NCBI RefSeq assembly: GCF_032302195.1
Contig: NZ_CP135275.1
Location: forward strand, 4,774,001 to 4,838,000
Reading direction: 5' to 3'
DNA length: 64,000 nucleotides
From: Paenibacillus sp. MMS20-IR301
GTDB taxonomy: Bacteria > Bacillota > Bacilli > Paenibacillales > Paenibacillaceae
The translations under genes were made by a program, and so were the position numbers. This document shows positions 17,288 through 26,801 of this stretch, piece by piece (positions within the stretch are counted from its first letter, which is position 1; the number at the start of each line of letters is the position of its first letter). The notes beneath the pieces were generated by a model. The model had not been told where the DNA came from and did no database searches. It saw nothing but the letters and a program-made list of their open reading frames with translations.

Positions 17288-18784
17288 TTGCTGCGTATTG
17301 TGATTGTTGATGATGAAATCCTGATCCGCGAAGGTCTGGCCCGGATGATCAGCAAGGAAAGCAGTGAGTTTACTGTCATTCAGACATTTCCTGACGGCAA
17401 GCCGTTGCTTGAAGCCCTTCCGTCACTCCAGTTTGACCTGCTGATTACCGATATCCGCATGCCGCAGATCGGCGGGCTTGAGCTGATCCGGCTGCTCAAA
17501 GCCAGTCATCCGCAAATACGTTCCCTGCTGATGAGCGGGTTCGTTGAATTCGATTATGCCCGGGAAGCCATCCGCAGCTCGGCAGTTGATTACCTGCTCA
17601 AGCCGATCAATAAGGAGCAGCTGTTCGAGGTGCTTTACAGCCTCGATAATGAACGCAAGCTGCTGCGCGAGCAGGAGCAGCGCCACCGCTCCGGGCTGCT
17701 GCTCTCCCTGCTGCAGGTAGAGGAGCCTTCTCCGATTCTGCTGCGCGGCCTTATTTTGCCCCAGCCTTATTTCACTGTGTTTGTGCTTAAAGCCTCCTCA
17801 CCGGAAACGGTCTGCGCAAGTACAGACAGTCTGCGGCAAGCGAAGGATTCCCTGTTCGATTCTCTGGAGCTGCGGCGGGGGCAGCATGTCTGGATCTGGT
17901 ATTCGGGGCACCCGCTGACACCGGATGAACTACTGAAGCTCCGCACGCCTGTAGAAGAAGCAGGCAGCGGGCAATGCCTGCATATCGGAATAAGCCGTTC
18001 CTATGCGGACCCGGCCATGCTCAGAACCGCTTATCTTGAAGCCAAATCTGCCTGTGACCGCGGAATTTACCAGCCGCAGCCGCTGCATTATGTTACTATT
18101 GAAGAGCTCGCCCTGCCGCAAACGGCGGTGGCTGGGCTTTTTGCACCTTTCCGTGATCCGCTGATCCATGATCTGCAGATTCTTAATGTTCCCGGCGTCC
18201 TGGACTCCGTTCACAAGCTCTTTCTGGAGCTGGCTGCGCTGCAGGCTTATCCGGAGCAGATTGTCGGCATTTGCCGGGAGATCCAGGCTCTTGCCCGCAA
18301 GGAGCTGCCGGAGTTCGAAGCGGTTTGCCCGGCTGAATCGGCTGTAGTGCTGGAGGAGCGGATTCAGTCCGGCCTGTATTTTGCCGTCATGGAAGAGCAG
18401 TTCACTTCTGCCCTCTCCTCTGCCCTGACTGCTATCCGCACCCACCGGCTGGAGCTGTCCGTTACCGCTGTAGAGACGATCAAACGCTGGATCACAGCGA
18501 ACTACAACCAGCACGCCGACCTGAACACGCTTGCGGGCATGGTATATCTGACACCGACCTATTTAAGCAAGCTGTTCAAGCAGGAAACCGGGCTTACCCT
18601 GACCGATTACATGATTGAGATCCGTATCCGCACCGCTAAAGGGCTGCTGAAGAACGCCCCGGACCTCAAGATCCATGAAATCGGCAGCGAAGTCGGCTAT
18701 CCCGATCCGGCGTATTTCAACAAACTGTTCAAGAAAGTGGTCGGTGTCACGCCAAATGAATATAAACGAATCTCATCTGTGTAA
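17288..18784 (+). CDS. Response regulator with AraC-type DNA-binding domain, YesN-like
   Basis: A 498-residue regulator with a TTG start at 17288 after AAAGGGG. The receiver domain carries Asp8/Asp9 in VIVDDE, the phosphorylated Asp55 in LLITDIRMP and Lys105-like KPINKEQL. A long linker region precedes two C-terminal helix-turn-helix motifs (DLNTLAGMVYLTPTYLSKLFKQETG and KIHEIGSEVGYPDPAYFNKLFKK), the AraC/XylS signature. It is co-transcribed with the YesM-like kinase and very likely activates the sugar importer and perhaps the two glycosidase genes. Confidence 0.94.
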   Translation: MLRIVIVDDEILIREGLARMISKESSEFTVIQTFPDGKPLLEALPSLQFDLLITDIRMPQIGGLELIRLLKASHPQIRSLLMSGFVEFDYAREAIRSSAVDYLLKPINKEQLFEVLYSLDNERKLLREQEQRHRSGLLLSLLQVEEPSPILLRGLILPQPYFTVFVLKASSPETVCASTDSLRQAKDSLFDSLELRRGQHVWIWYSGHPLTPDELLKLRTPVEEAGSGQCLHIGISRSYADPAMLRTAYLEAKSACDRGIYQPQPLHYVTIEELALPQTAVAGLFAPFRDPLIHDLQILNVPGVLDSVHKLFLELAALQAYPEQIVGICREIQALARKELPEFEAVCPAESAVVLEERIQSGLYFAVMEEQFTSALSSALTAIRTHRLELSVTAVETIKRWITANYNQHADLNTLAGMVYLTPTYLSKLFKQETGLTLTDYMIEIRIRTAKGLLKNAPDLKIHEIGSEVGYPDPAYFNKLFKKVVGVTPNEYKRISSV

Positions 18785-18797
18785 GGAGTCTGATCCC

Positions 18798-19535
18798 TTG
18801 AAGCCGCTGTCCCGAACTGTAACTGATTCTCAGGAAATCGAAGTCTATGATACTACCCGGCTGTATGGCGAGAGCGGGCGCTTCCGTGTACTGCAGTTCT
18901 CGGGCGAGGCGATTCAGGGAGCGCTTGATCTTGATCATCCCCGCCGGGTGGTGTTCGAATATCCGCGGGCAATGATCCATCTGATGGAGGCAGGCAATCC
19001 CTATTACGAGGATGTATTTCTGATCGGGCACGGGATTGGCACGATTGCCGGATATTGTGCGGAGAAGCGCTTTAAGGTGGCTGAGGTGAATGCGCAGGTC
19101 GTGGAGCTCAGCCGCAGCCAGTTCGGATACAGCCAGGACAATGTCAGCATCGGTGACGGCCGCGGGCTGCTGGAGGGGGAGCCGGATCATAAGTATGACT
19201 ACATCCTGCTCGACGCCTTCACGGCTGCCGGCACGCCGCCGCATCTGACCTCTCTGGAATTCTTCGCGCTTACCCGGGCCAAGCTGCGAAGCGGCGGCAT
19301 GATGATTATGAATCTGATGGGCCGCGGCGACAGTGACCGGCGGATCAGCGCGATTCACACAACCCTCAGCGAGGTCTATCCCCACACCCGGACCTTCGCC
19401 CTCCCGGCGGAAGGCAGCACCGATGTCCGCAATATCATCATGACCGGCAGCAGCCGCCCGGTCACCTGGCAGCCCCGCCACATGGCCGGTTTCACCGAAA
19501 TCACGCCGGAGCTCGGGTACGTGATCAGGGACTAG
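18798..19535 (+). CDS. Spermidine-synthase-like methyltransferase-fold protein
   Basis: A 245-residue protein of the aminopropyltransferase/class I methyltransferase fold. I chose the TTG at 18798 behind AAGGAG (9-base spacing), 13 bases after the response regulator stop; an ATG at 18757 would overlap that gene without a ribosome site. Seen are the nucleotide-type glycine loop VFLIGHGIGT (residues 77-86), VAEVN where true spermidine synthases have VEID, and DYILLDAF, the usual acidic strand. The N-terminus is short and shows no membrane helices. The altered loops leave it open whether it makes polyamines. Why it ends a sugar-regulator operon is unclear. Confidence 0.75.
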   Translation: MKPLSRTVTDSQEIEVYDTTRLYGESGRFRVLQFSGEAIQGALDLDHPRRVVFEYPRAMIHLMEAGNPYYEDVFLIGHGIGTIAGYCAEKRFKVAEVNAQVVELSRSQFGYSQDNVSIGDGRGLLEGEPDHKYDYILLDAFTAAGTPPHLTSLEFFALTRAKLRSGGMMIMNLMGRGDSDRRISAIHTTLSEVYPHTRTFALPAEGSTDVRNIIMTGSSRPVTWQPRHMAGFTEITPELGYVIRD

Positions 19536-20118
19536 CGGGCCTGCCGCTCCGAACCCCCTTCGCTTCTTCTAGCTTTTGGTTAAGTTCTTTAGTCCCCCTA
19601 TATATAGGATGAACTTCAAACTTTAGTAAAAGTCCGAGCGGCGGTGGGGATTTGAGAACTGGAAGGAGCGCCAGCGGCCGCCTTTGTCACCGGATTTCCA
19701 CCGCGGAGAGCGGTATAAATCAAGAAATCTGGGGGCGGCAGCGGCCGGAAGTCCAAAACTTACCGCAGCCGCGGCTGATCCTTTTGTTCAAGCTAATCGC
19801 TTAGCGTTACGGACTGGAGAGACGTTAAGCTGTGGACAAGCGCTTGAATGCTGGCCTTAACGGACACCAGCGCCGTTATTTCGCCGAAAAAGTGGCACTT
19901 GGAGCTTGAAAGCGGCGAATAAGGTCCGTGGTGTCCGCAAGCCTGCCAAGTAGGCCGATTCAGAGCGAATAAGGGCCGTGATGTCCGTCCCTCTTCCACT
20001 ATACGTATTGAATCTGCTGCCAGGCTATGCAGTACAATAATCTCCTGATAATCCCGCTCCGATTTGTTACCGCATATCAGATCAGACTATCCGGGAATCC
20101 CACAGTCCTCACCTTAGC
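19536..20118. other. 583-bp intergenic region with fold-back repeat
   Basis: No plausible coding frame. The first 250 bases are GC-rich with no feature I recognise; the rest is occupied by a copy of a dispersed repeat (19790-19990, listed separately). No good terminator is visible for the spermidine-synthase-like gene. Confidence 0.6.
19790..19990. repeat. Dispersed fold-back repeat, copy 1
   Basis: Begins GCTAATCGCTTAGCGTTACG, then contains inverted arms CGGACACCAGCGCCGTTATT(TCGCCG) at 19861-19886 and its imperfect complement at 19913-19937, followed by a second partial arm near 19965-19987. Closely related sequence, in the same internal order, occurs at 39750-39895 and 60859-61060. All copies are intergenic. 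Confidence 0.85.
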
Positions 20119-20481
20119 TTATTTACCTTTCACCGGCGTTCCCTGATGAAAAAACATCTGCCAGCGTCCATCCCGGAATTTCCAGATCGAGCTGCGCAGG
20201 CAATGGATGCCTGTGTCTTCATTGAAGGTCCGGTAAGTAGCCAGCACAGCCTCCTCTGACAGAGTCCGGAGCTCGAAATGACTCAAAGTCATCCGTACCT
20301 CGCCTGCCCCTCCTTCCCCCACCTGATCCTCTTTCTTGTACACTCTGCCGGAGCTGCCGAATTCCGTGTAATCATCAGCGATCAGCAGCGATACCGCTGC
20401 CGGATTTGTCCGGACTTCATTGCTCAGCAGCTGTTCTTCCAGCCCGCAGATATGCGCTGCCAATATTGCTAAAGCTCCCAT
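20119..20481 (-). CDS. DUF4440 / NTF2-like protein
   Basis: A 120-residue single-domain protein. The pattern is that of the SnoaL/NTF2-like cone fold: an N-terminal helix (LAILAAHICGLEEQLL), LIADDYTEFGSSGRVYKKEDQ, then beta strands ending TYRTFNED...CLRSSIWKFRDGRWQMFFHQGT. The C-terminal SxWxxxxGxWxMxFHQGT run is typical of DUF4440. Members are small enzymes or ligand binders of unknown specificity. The gene stands alone, with no clear operon partner. Confidence 0.85.
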   Translation of the reverse strand: MGALAILAAHICGLEEQLLSNEVRTNPAAVSLLIADDYTEFGSSGRVYKKEDQVGEGGAGEVRMTLSHFELRTLSEEAVLATYRTFNEDTGIHCLRSSIWKFRDGRWQMFFHQGTPVKGK

Positions 20482-20550
20482 ACTATCCCTCCTTGTTGCT
20501 ACATCTACTATTCCAGATGACTGTCTGGAAATCCTTGTACAGACAGCAAT

Positions 20551-20592
20551 AATCCCGGCCGGTGCCGCAGGAATTGCAGCGCCGGCCGGGAC
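20551..20592 (-). terminator. Hairpin downstream of the DUF4132 gene
   Basis: On the minus strand GTCCCGGCCGGCGC and GGCACCGGCCGGGAT form a strong GC stem about 52 bases after the stop at 20644. It is followed by TTATTG rather than a clean T run, so its strength as a terminator is uncertain. Confidence 0.5.
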
Positions 20593-20643
20593 CTTCCAGC
20601 ATCAGGATAGTAGCTCCAGCTAATCTATCTTTCTACTGCAGAC

Positions 20644-23600
20644 TCAGCCCTTCAGCTGGGCCAGAATCTGCGGATCTTTAATCTTCGTATCTTCAGCCAG
20701 CAGCACGACCTTGGAGAGAATCTCCGCCGTGCGCGGGTCCTCGTCGAGGAACGGCAGGAATAGCCTTCCCCGGTGCTGGGAGTGGACAGGAATGATATGC
20801 AGCACACCGCTGGCCTGCTTGAAGCTCATTCCGCTGCCCAGATGCACAGCATATTCCCCCAGCGTTCCGGCAATTTTGGCGTAATTGCCTTCAATGCGCA
20901 CATTGTTCAGCTTCAGCAGCCGCAGCGACTCGCTGACAATAACTCCGCGCATCTGGATTGTAGTCAGGCTGGCCTCCGGATCAACACCGCCCACATGGGC
21001 GACGCTCACGACCAGATCGACATCGCGCATCACCTCAGAGAACAGCCGGGGCGGTACTTCATCCAGCTTAACATTCTTATACGTAGTCCTGTCGAAGAAC
21101 TCTACAGTCTCCAGCGTCGGTGCTTCCGTATCGGCAGGTGAGAACCAGTCCGCCATGGCGTACAGCCGGGCAATCAGATTCTCGCCATAGAATACCTTCT
21201 GCAGCCCCTCTTCATAGCTGACCGTCCACTGCCGCTCCCTGAGCAGCGCAACCGTCTTGCGCGGCTGCACCTGGTGGCCTGCATAGCGGCGGGATACAGC
21301 CGCACTTTCCAGCTCATCCGCGTTAGGCAGATACAGCTCGCGGAAGACCTGCTTGAACGGCTGGCGCAGCTGCCGGTCAAACAGATCCTTCTGGTACAAG
21401 CTCCAGTCCCCGCTGTTGTACAGATCAAGCGGATGAGCGATATACAGCTCATCCTGCTCCCGGATGGCCGCCTGCTCCCCGGAAGGGGCCGCCAGCGCCG
21501 CCGAATCCGCTGCATAGTAGCCGAGCGTGCTGCCGTTTCTCAGCACGAGGCTGCGCAGCAGCGGAGCCAGAACCGGACTCCGGTCCAGTCCGGCAATCTC
21601 CTGCAGGCTGAAGCTGCTGCCCGCTTCCATCGAGCGCTCCAGCTCCTGCCGCGCCCGGCGGAACTGAGCGGTCAGCTCGCTCCGCGTTTCCTTCAGCGCT
21701 TCAATATACTCATGCTTCTTGAAGCGGGCCGGAACCGACTTCAGCTCCTTGCCTTTGCTGATAATGACCAGCTCACTCTGTCCCTGATCATCGATAACCA
21801 GCTTGGCATTTGTATCGTCATCCAGCCCGAACGGCTGGAAGTACGACTGCAGCTCATCCAGCTTGCGGGCTTCGATATCCCACATCAGCCGGGTCACATC
21901 GGCATAGCCGGCATTGCGGGCCAGATTCCCGAGCGCAATCCGGGCAACCAGCCCTTCGCTTGCCCGCCGCTGCGCACCGAACTTCTTGCTCTCCGCGAGG
22001 AAGCGCTGGATCAGCTCGTAGCGCTGGCGGATATCCTGATCCCGGTCTTTGCCCAGCGGAAGGAGGCTGTAGCTGAGCAGATGATCCTTATTCCGCTTCT
22101 GCTCTACCGACTGCTTCATCTCTGCTAGCTTCAGCTTGCCGAGCGTAGCATCGGCGAATAGCTGGGAGCGGCGGTGGTTAGCACCGGCAGAGATATATTT
22201 GGCGCAGTCATATAACAGATCGAAACGCTTCTTGCCCAGAGTCTGATAAGCGGACTGGAACCAGTTCACATCAAATGCGCCGTCATTGAAGTCCTGCGGA
22301 GTAATCGGCGAATAATGGGCAACGATCGTTTCCTTCTCCGCCGAGAAGCTCTCGTTGATATGGGCATGGAAATACCAGGCTGCGCTGCGGATGCCTTCCC
22401 AGGCCAGATAATCCGAGATGATCTCAATCCACTGCGGCGCATACATGGCCGCCTCCAGCAGCCGCTTCTCCGTAATTCCGGAATCCTTCAGCAGCGTACG
22501 CAGAAGCGCAGCATCCTCACCCTCCCGGGGATGGCTGATCTTGAGCAGATGGCTGAAGGATTCCTTCTTTGTAATGCTGCTGCCGTAGCCGTACACATAA
22601 CCGCGGATGAAGGTATCCTTGTCCAGCCCCGTCAGGATCCGGATGAAATACTCCATGCCTTCAATCCGCTGCAGCGACATCACGAGAGGCGTGACCTCTG
22701 TCGGCAGCTCACCGCGGACCAGTTCAATTTCCAGCAGCCGGTCAATCAGCATCTTACGGATCTCAGTAATTAATGCGCTGTCTTTGACCCATTCCAGGTT
22801 ACGGCCGGTAAGGCTGCTTATATGATGGCGGTTATTCTGGCCGGCAAGCAGCTCCCTGTATAATTCTTCTGCCTGAATTAACCCCGATTCATACGCCTTA
22901 AGATAGTCATTCAGCCCCAGCTTCGAGCCGGCATCCTCCGGATTCATCCGGTCGAATGTATACAAGGATCTGAACAGCTCCTTGAAATCATCCGGCCCGT
23001 CGGCCCGGTCCCGCACCATTCTCAGCCACGGCTGGGCAAGCACATTGAGCAGTGCTGCTTCACTCTCCAGCTTATCCTCCGGCATCATAGCCAGCAGCTT
23101 GTTCAGCGCTCCGGCAGCAAGGCTGAAGCTGCCCTGCTTGCTGCTGTCTGCATAGAATGCAGCAATAAGCGCCTCCACCTGCTTTCCGTACCGCAGCCCT
23201 TCGAACAGCCCGGCTACCTCCCTGATGGTCTGCAGCGGATAGACCTCACTGGTAAATTCCAGCCGCCAGCCCTCCAGCAGCTTATGCTTCTTCAGCTCGC
23301 GGTAATCCATCGAGCCTCTATAGTACCGGTAGTAGCGCTCCAACGTTCCGTCCAGATCATCCAGCTGGTTATAAAAGTTCAGTTCAAGCAGCATTCTCGG
23401 ATTCCAGCCGCTTCTCTCCAGATAGGCAGACCAGACCTCATGAAGCGGATACTCCTCCAGCTGGGAGGCTGAATCATCCCTCTCCCAGTGCATGACCCAC
23501 TTCAGCTGGCGCAGCACCGTCCCGACCAGCAGCGTCTCCTTCTGGCCGGAATAATATTCACTGACATATTCCTGCTCACGGTGCTCATGAACCACTTCAT

Positions 23601-25644
23601 CCAGTCCCTGGAGAAATGTCTTAATCTCTTCTGCGGACAGAGTGAAGAATTCATCCCAGCTGAATCCGCCGGGCTGTGGTCCCAGGGACAGCCACGCTTC
23701 GGTCTCCCCGGGAACGAATAACCCGAACCCGTTCGCTGCCGTGTATTCGTTCTTCTGTTCCAGCTTGGCAATCAGCTCCCGTTCCTGGGCAGCCGGCTCA
23801 CGGATGGCCTCCACCAGCGGGCGGACGGCCTGGTACAGGCTGCTGCGCTCTTCGTCCTCGAAGAGCACGGTCACCATCTCCAGCGCGGCAAGCCGCTGGA
23901 GGCTGTTCTTCTCCTGCAGCAGCCGCCCTATGCTGCCTTCGAGGGCGGCATCCGGCTGGCTGAGCAGCAGCCGGGTCACGTTCTGGCGCAGCGATCCGGT
24001 CTTCAGCTTCAGCAGCGCTTCCGCCTGCACCAGCTCCGCTGCGCTCAGGATCAGGGCTTTGGCCTGTTCCACGGCCAATTCACGGTTCTTCATGCTCTTG
24101 TCCCCGAGACTGGCGAACAGGAATTCCCGCTGTGCCGGCTCCAGCGGATCACTGATGAAGCTGTTCAGCAGCTCCCCGCGCAGATCGGCGCTGAACTCAT
24201 CCTTCAGTGCAATCAGCTCGGCAATCCAGCTGCTGTCCATGTCGTATGCGGTTAAATACAGCAGCTTGCGCACCGGAAGCTCAGCAGTGTAGTTCAACTG
24301 GACGAAGCTCAGCACCTTGGATTCCCCGGTCAGCTCACGCTGGGGGGCTTGCAGGAACAGCGCTTTGAGCGCCTCAAAATCGCGCCGCCGCTCCTCCTTC
24401 GCCTCCAGCTGCGGTGAACGCTCCAGCTCAAGCTTAGGCCCGTCCTTCTGCGGCTGCCATAACCGGCTGTAGCTGTAGTCATAGTTAAGCAGAACCCAGT
24501 ATTGCAGCTCCGGGTCCTGCTCCTCCAGCGCCTGCCGCGCACTGCGCAAACGCAGCTCAGAGTTCTGGCTGTTACCCAGCACATACTGGGCGACGATCTT
24601 CTGGTAGACCTGTCCGCCGGACATCAGACGATCAATCCGTCCGTACAGCTCTTCTTCCTCATGCACGGCTGTAGCCCAGAGGCTCAGGTAGACATGCTGG
24701 GCATTCGCCTCACTGAGCCATTGCTCCCTGACGGCTTCATCCTCCAGCACCTGTACTGCACCTTCGAGCAGGCTTCGTGCTACACGCTGGTTCTGAGCCT
24801 CCAGCCCGATACCGGTCCAGACCCCCAGCGCCCGTACGACAGAGCTGTAGCGGATGAAGTCATGCTCAAGGATCAGCTTCAGCAGATACAGATTATGCTC
24901 CAGCAGGCCTTCATCCATCCGTTCGACCAGTGACTGGCGCAGCCCTTCCTGCAGCTTGGCAGCCAGCAGCAGCTCGCCGAGCATCACTACCGCTTCCGCC
25001 CTATGGCTCATGAATACACCCTTGATCATATCGTGGCTCAGCACCGCCCCCTGATTATCCCCGTAGACCATTTCCTTCAGCAGCTCCAGCATCGTGCCGT
25101 CCTTACGGTCCAGCTCATAAGCAATTATGTCACTCAGAGCGACGCTGAAGCGGTATTTATGATTGTAATCCGCCTGATCCTCTTTTCTCCGCAAATAGTC
25201 ATCCAGCACAAAACCCTGCTGCTCCATAAAGATCAACGCGCTAAGTTTATTCAGAATTTGCGGGCTGTGCAGCTCCAGATTGCGGGTCCGGAACGGTCTG
25301 CGCAGGTACCCTCTGCTGTAGGGATATTCTGTGCAGTGCTCCACTATGTAAGTTAGCACCTCTGCCGTATAAGGAGTGAACAGCTGCCCGACTGCAGCCA
25401 ACAGTGGTGCGAAGAGCGCCTCTGTCTTCCTTTCCCCATCCTTAACGCTTCCCCCTGCAGACAGCTGCTTCAGCAGCTCCATGCACTGCCTGCACTCTTC
25501 CTCTTGGCCGCCGACAAAATTCAGCCGGCTGACCGCCAGCACCGCCGAAGCAAGACCTGACGTTTCTTGGTCCAGCTGCTTCGCCTTAAGCTCCATCTCT
25601 GCATACCACTGTGCTTCCAGATCCTCTGACCTGATTGCTGTCAT
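20644..25644 (-). CDS. Giant DUF4132-domain protein (with DUF5724-like N-terminal part)
   Basis: A 1666-residue soluble protein with no signal peptide or membrane segments. The long N-terminal two thirds are Leu/Glu/Ala-rich and helical, with stretches that look like degenerate HEAT-type repeats (for example LLNSFISDPLEPAQREFLFASLGD and LQRLAALEMVTVLFED). The C-terminal third contains the DUF4132 pattern (LVIDDQGQSELVIISKGKELKSVPA near 1275; ARLYAMADWFSP near 1490 and VSVAHVGGVDPEASLTTIQMR near 1550). The family occurs in scattered bacteria, often with MoxR-type ATPases and VWA proteins elsewhere, and has no proven function. The small gene just upstream, 15 bases away, is a likely partner. 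Confidence 0.88.
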   Translation of the reverse strand: MTAIRSEDLEAQWYAEMELKAKQLDQETSGLASAVLAVSRLNFVGGQEEECRQCMELLKQLSAGGSVKDGERKTEALFAPLLAAVGQLFTPYTAEVLTYIVEHCTEYPYSRGYLRRPFRTRNLELHSPQILNKLSALIFMEQQGFVLDDYLRRKEDQADYNHKYRFSVALSDIIAYELDRKDGTMLELLKEMVYGDNQGAVLSHDMIKGVFMSHRAEAVVMLGELLLAAKLQEGLRQSLVERMDEGLLEHNLYLLKLILEHDFIRYSSVVRALGVWTGIGLEAQNQRVARSLLEGAVQVLEDEAVREQWLSEANAQHVYLSLWATAVHEEEELYGRIDRLMSGGQVYQKIVAQYVLGNSQNSELRLRSARQALEEQDPELQYWVLLNYDYSYSRLWQPQKDGPKLELERSPQLEAKEERRRDFEALKALFLQAPQRELTGESKVLSFVQLNYTAELPVRKLLYLTAYDMDSSWIAELIALKDEFSADLRGELLNSFISDPLEPAQREFLFASLGDKSMKNRELAVEQAKALILSAAELVQAEALLKLKTGSLRQNVTRLLLSQPDAALEGSIGRLLQEKNSLQRLAALEMVTVLFEDEERSSLYQAVRPLVEAIREPAAQERELIAKLEQKNEYTAANGFGLFVPGETEAWLSLGPQPGGFSWDEFFTLSAEEIKTFLQGLDEVVHEHREQEYVSEYYSGQKETLLVGTVLRQLKWVMHWERDDSASQLEEYPLHEVWSAYLERSGWNPRMLLELNFYNQLDDLDGTLERYYRYYRGSMDYRELKKHKLLEGWRLEFTSEVYPLQTIREVAGLFEGLRYGKQVEALIAAFYADSSKQGSFSLAAGALNKLLAMMPEDKLESEAALLNVLAQPWLRMVRDRADGPDDFKELFRSLYTFDRMNPEDAGSKLGLNDYLKAYESGLIQAEELYRELLAGQNNRHHISSLTGRNLEWVKDSALITEIRKMLIDRLLEIELVRGELPTEVTPLVMSLQRIEGMEYFIRILTGLDKDTFIRGYVYGYGSSITKKESFSHLLKISHPREGEDAALLRTLLKDSGITEKRLLEAAMYAPQWIEIISDYLAWEGIRSAAWYFHAHINESFSAEKETIVAHYSPITPQDFNDGAFDVNWFQSAYQTLGKKRFDLLYDCAKYISAGANHRRSQLFADATLGKLKLAEMKQSVEQKRNKDHLLSYSLLPLGKDRDQDIRQRYELIQRFLAESKKFGAQRRASEGLVARIALGNLARNAGYADVTRLMWDIEARKLDELQSYFQPFGLDDDTNAKLVIDDQGQSELVIISKGKELKSVPARFKKHEYIEALKETRSELTAQFRRARQELERSMEAGSSFSLQEIAGLDRSPVLAPLLRSLVLRNGSTLGYYAADSAALAAPSGEQAAIREQDELYIAHPLDLYNSGDWSLYQKDLFDRQLRQPFKQVFRELYLPNADELESAAVSRRYAGHQVQPRKTVALLRERQWTVSYEEGLQKVFYGENLIARLYAMADWFSPADTEAPTLETVEFFDRTTYKNVKLDEVPPRLFSEVMRDVDLVVSVAHVGGVDPEASLTTIQMRGVIVSESLRLLKLNNVRIEGNYAKIAGTLGEYAVHLGSGMSFKQASGVLHIIPVHSQHRGRLFLPFLDEDPRTAEILSKVVLLAEDTKIKDPQILAQLKG

Positions 25645-25659
25645 TTCCTTATTCCTCCT

Positions 25660-26079
25660 CTACCATAGTCTGCCGGCCAGCATTGTAAACCGGATGAACA
25701 CCAGCTCATCGCCCTCATGAATCTCCAGGGGCTCCTTAAGCGAAGCACATTCCTGCTCCTGCAGGAACACTTTATACAATCCGTCCTCATAGGCGAGCAG
25801 GGCAGCTGCAACCGCTTTTGCCGGATCAGGCACCTCATGGTTATAGACAGCTCCGAACCCTACTTTTCCATTCCCGGCCTGTTCCTTAATCTCCGTCCCT
25901 GTCAGGAAGGGCAGGATATCTCCACGTTCCTGCTTGTGCACAAGTCCCTCTATCTGCAGGATCACAATCTGCTCAATCAGCTCCTGCAGCGTAGCCGGAA
26001 GCTGCTCCAGCACCAGCTCCTGACGCTCCAGCACCGGCTTGCGTTTTCCCAGGCTTTTCACGGTAACATATAGCAGCAC
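25660..26079 (-). CDS. Uncharacterised 139-residue protein co-transcribed with the DUF4132 gene
   Basis: A small soluble protein I do not recognise. It begins MLLYVTVKSLGKRKPVLERQ and has beta-strand-like and Leu-rich segments (LVLEQLPATLQELIEQIVILQIE), then GNGKVGFGAVYNHEVPDPAKAVAAALLAYEDGLYKVFL and the C-terminal EPLEIHEGDELVFIRFTMLAGRLW, which looks like a beta-grasp or ubiquitin-like end (EGDELVFIR). Only 15 bases separate it from the giant DUF4132 gene. It probably works with that protein; nothing in it names a reaction. Confidence 0.7.
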   Translation of the reverse strand: MLLYVTVKSLGKRKPVLERQELVLEQLPATLQELIEQIVILQIEGLVHKQERGDILPFLTGTEIKEQAGNGKVGFGAVYNHEVPDPAKAVAAALLAYEDGLYKVFLQEQECASLKEPLEIHEGDELVFIRFTMLAGRLW

Positions 26080-26183
26080 TATAATCCCTCCTATATCAGG
26101 CCCGTTCCCTGGCGGAATTCAGGCCATTCCAATTATTACCCACTATTTACAACCCTGCCGCTCCTCTGCACCAAATTCTCTCT

Positions 26184-26801
26184 TTAACATCCGAACCACG
26201 AGGTAAGCTCAGCGAAATTCTGCTCCAGCGTCCTGCTTCCATCCACTTCCAGCACCCGCAGCTGCTGTTCCTCCGCACTCTGCTTGATCCTGCCTGCGAA
26301 CATGGCATCCCGCTTCATCCAGTTGCCGAACGCAAGCTCCGGGTCCTCTGTTGCCTTAAGGATTCCCTGTATCCACTCCCGCTTGCGGTACTGCTCCACC
26401 TGGAACTGTTCTGCCGGAATCACCCAGACCGCCTTATCTGTCCGCCTCAGAAGCGGCTTCACCAGACCGGGCAGCAGCTGGTTCCCCTCTGCCACAACCG
26501 GTCTGTCCCGCAGGCCTGCCAGATCTTCCAGCACATAACGGAAATCCTCCCGCAGACATTCGGTATACGTGTTAAGCTGCTCCGCAATACTCCTTGTAAG
26601 AAAGACTTCATTCATCGTCATCCGTGATACCCGGTACATTGCAGACTGAGCCTCCTCCAAGGTCCGCTGCAGATGCTTCCCATAATGCTCATCACAGGCA
26701 TAGAGCGTCAGATTATTTTCTTCTGCGAAGCGCTTCGCCAGCGTGCTTTTGCCGGCACAGGCCGATCCGCCGATCCAGTAAATTGTATTATTTCTGTTCA
26801 A
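26184..26801 (-). CDS. P-loop kinase-like protein (AAA_33/shikimate-kinase-like fold)
   Basis: A 205-residue protein with a Walker A motif GGSACAGKST at residues 11-20 of the chosen form. I prefer the TTG at 26801 (MNRNNTIYWIGG after translation), preceded by AAGGGGGA nine bases away, over a TTG at 26849 without a ribosome site. After the P-loop come LYACDEHYGKH, VVAEGNQLLPGLV, a Walker B-like position, and an Arg-rich lid (VEQYRKREW). The pattern suggests a small-molecule kinase or nucleoside kinase. It stands alone, and the substrate is unknown. Confidence 0.75.
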   Translation of the reverse strand: MNRNNTIYWIGGSACAGKSTLAKRFAEENNLTLYACDEHYGKHLQRTLEEAQSAMYRVSRMTMNEVFLTRSIAEQLNTYTECLREDFRYVLEDLAGLRDRPVVAEGNQLLPGLVKPLLRRTDKAVWVIPAEQFQVEQYRKREWIQGILKATEDPELAFGNWMKRDAMFAGRIKQSAEEQQLRVLEVDGSRTLEQNFAELTSWFGC

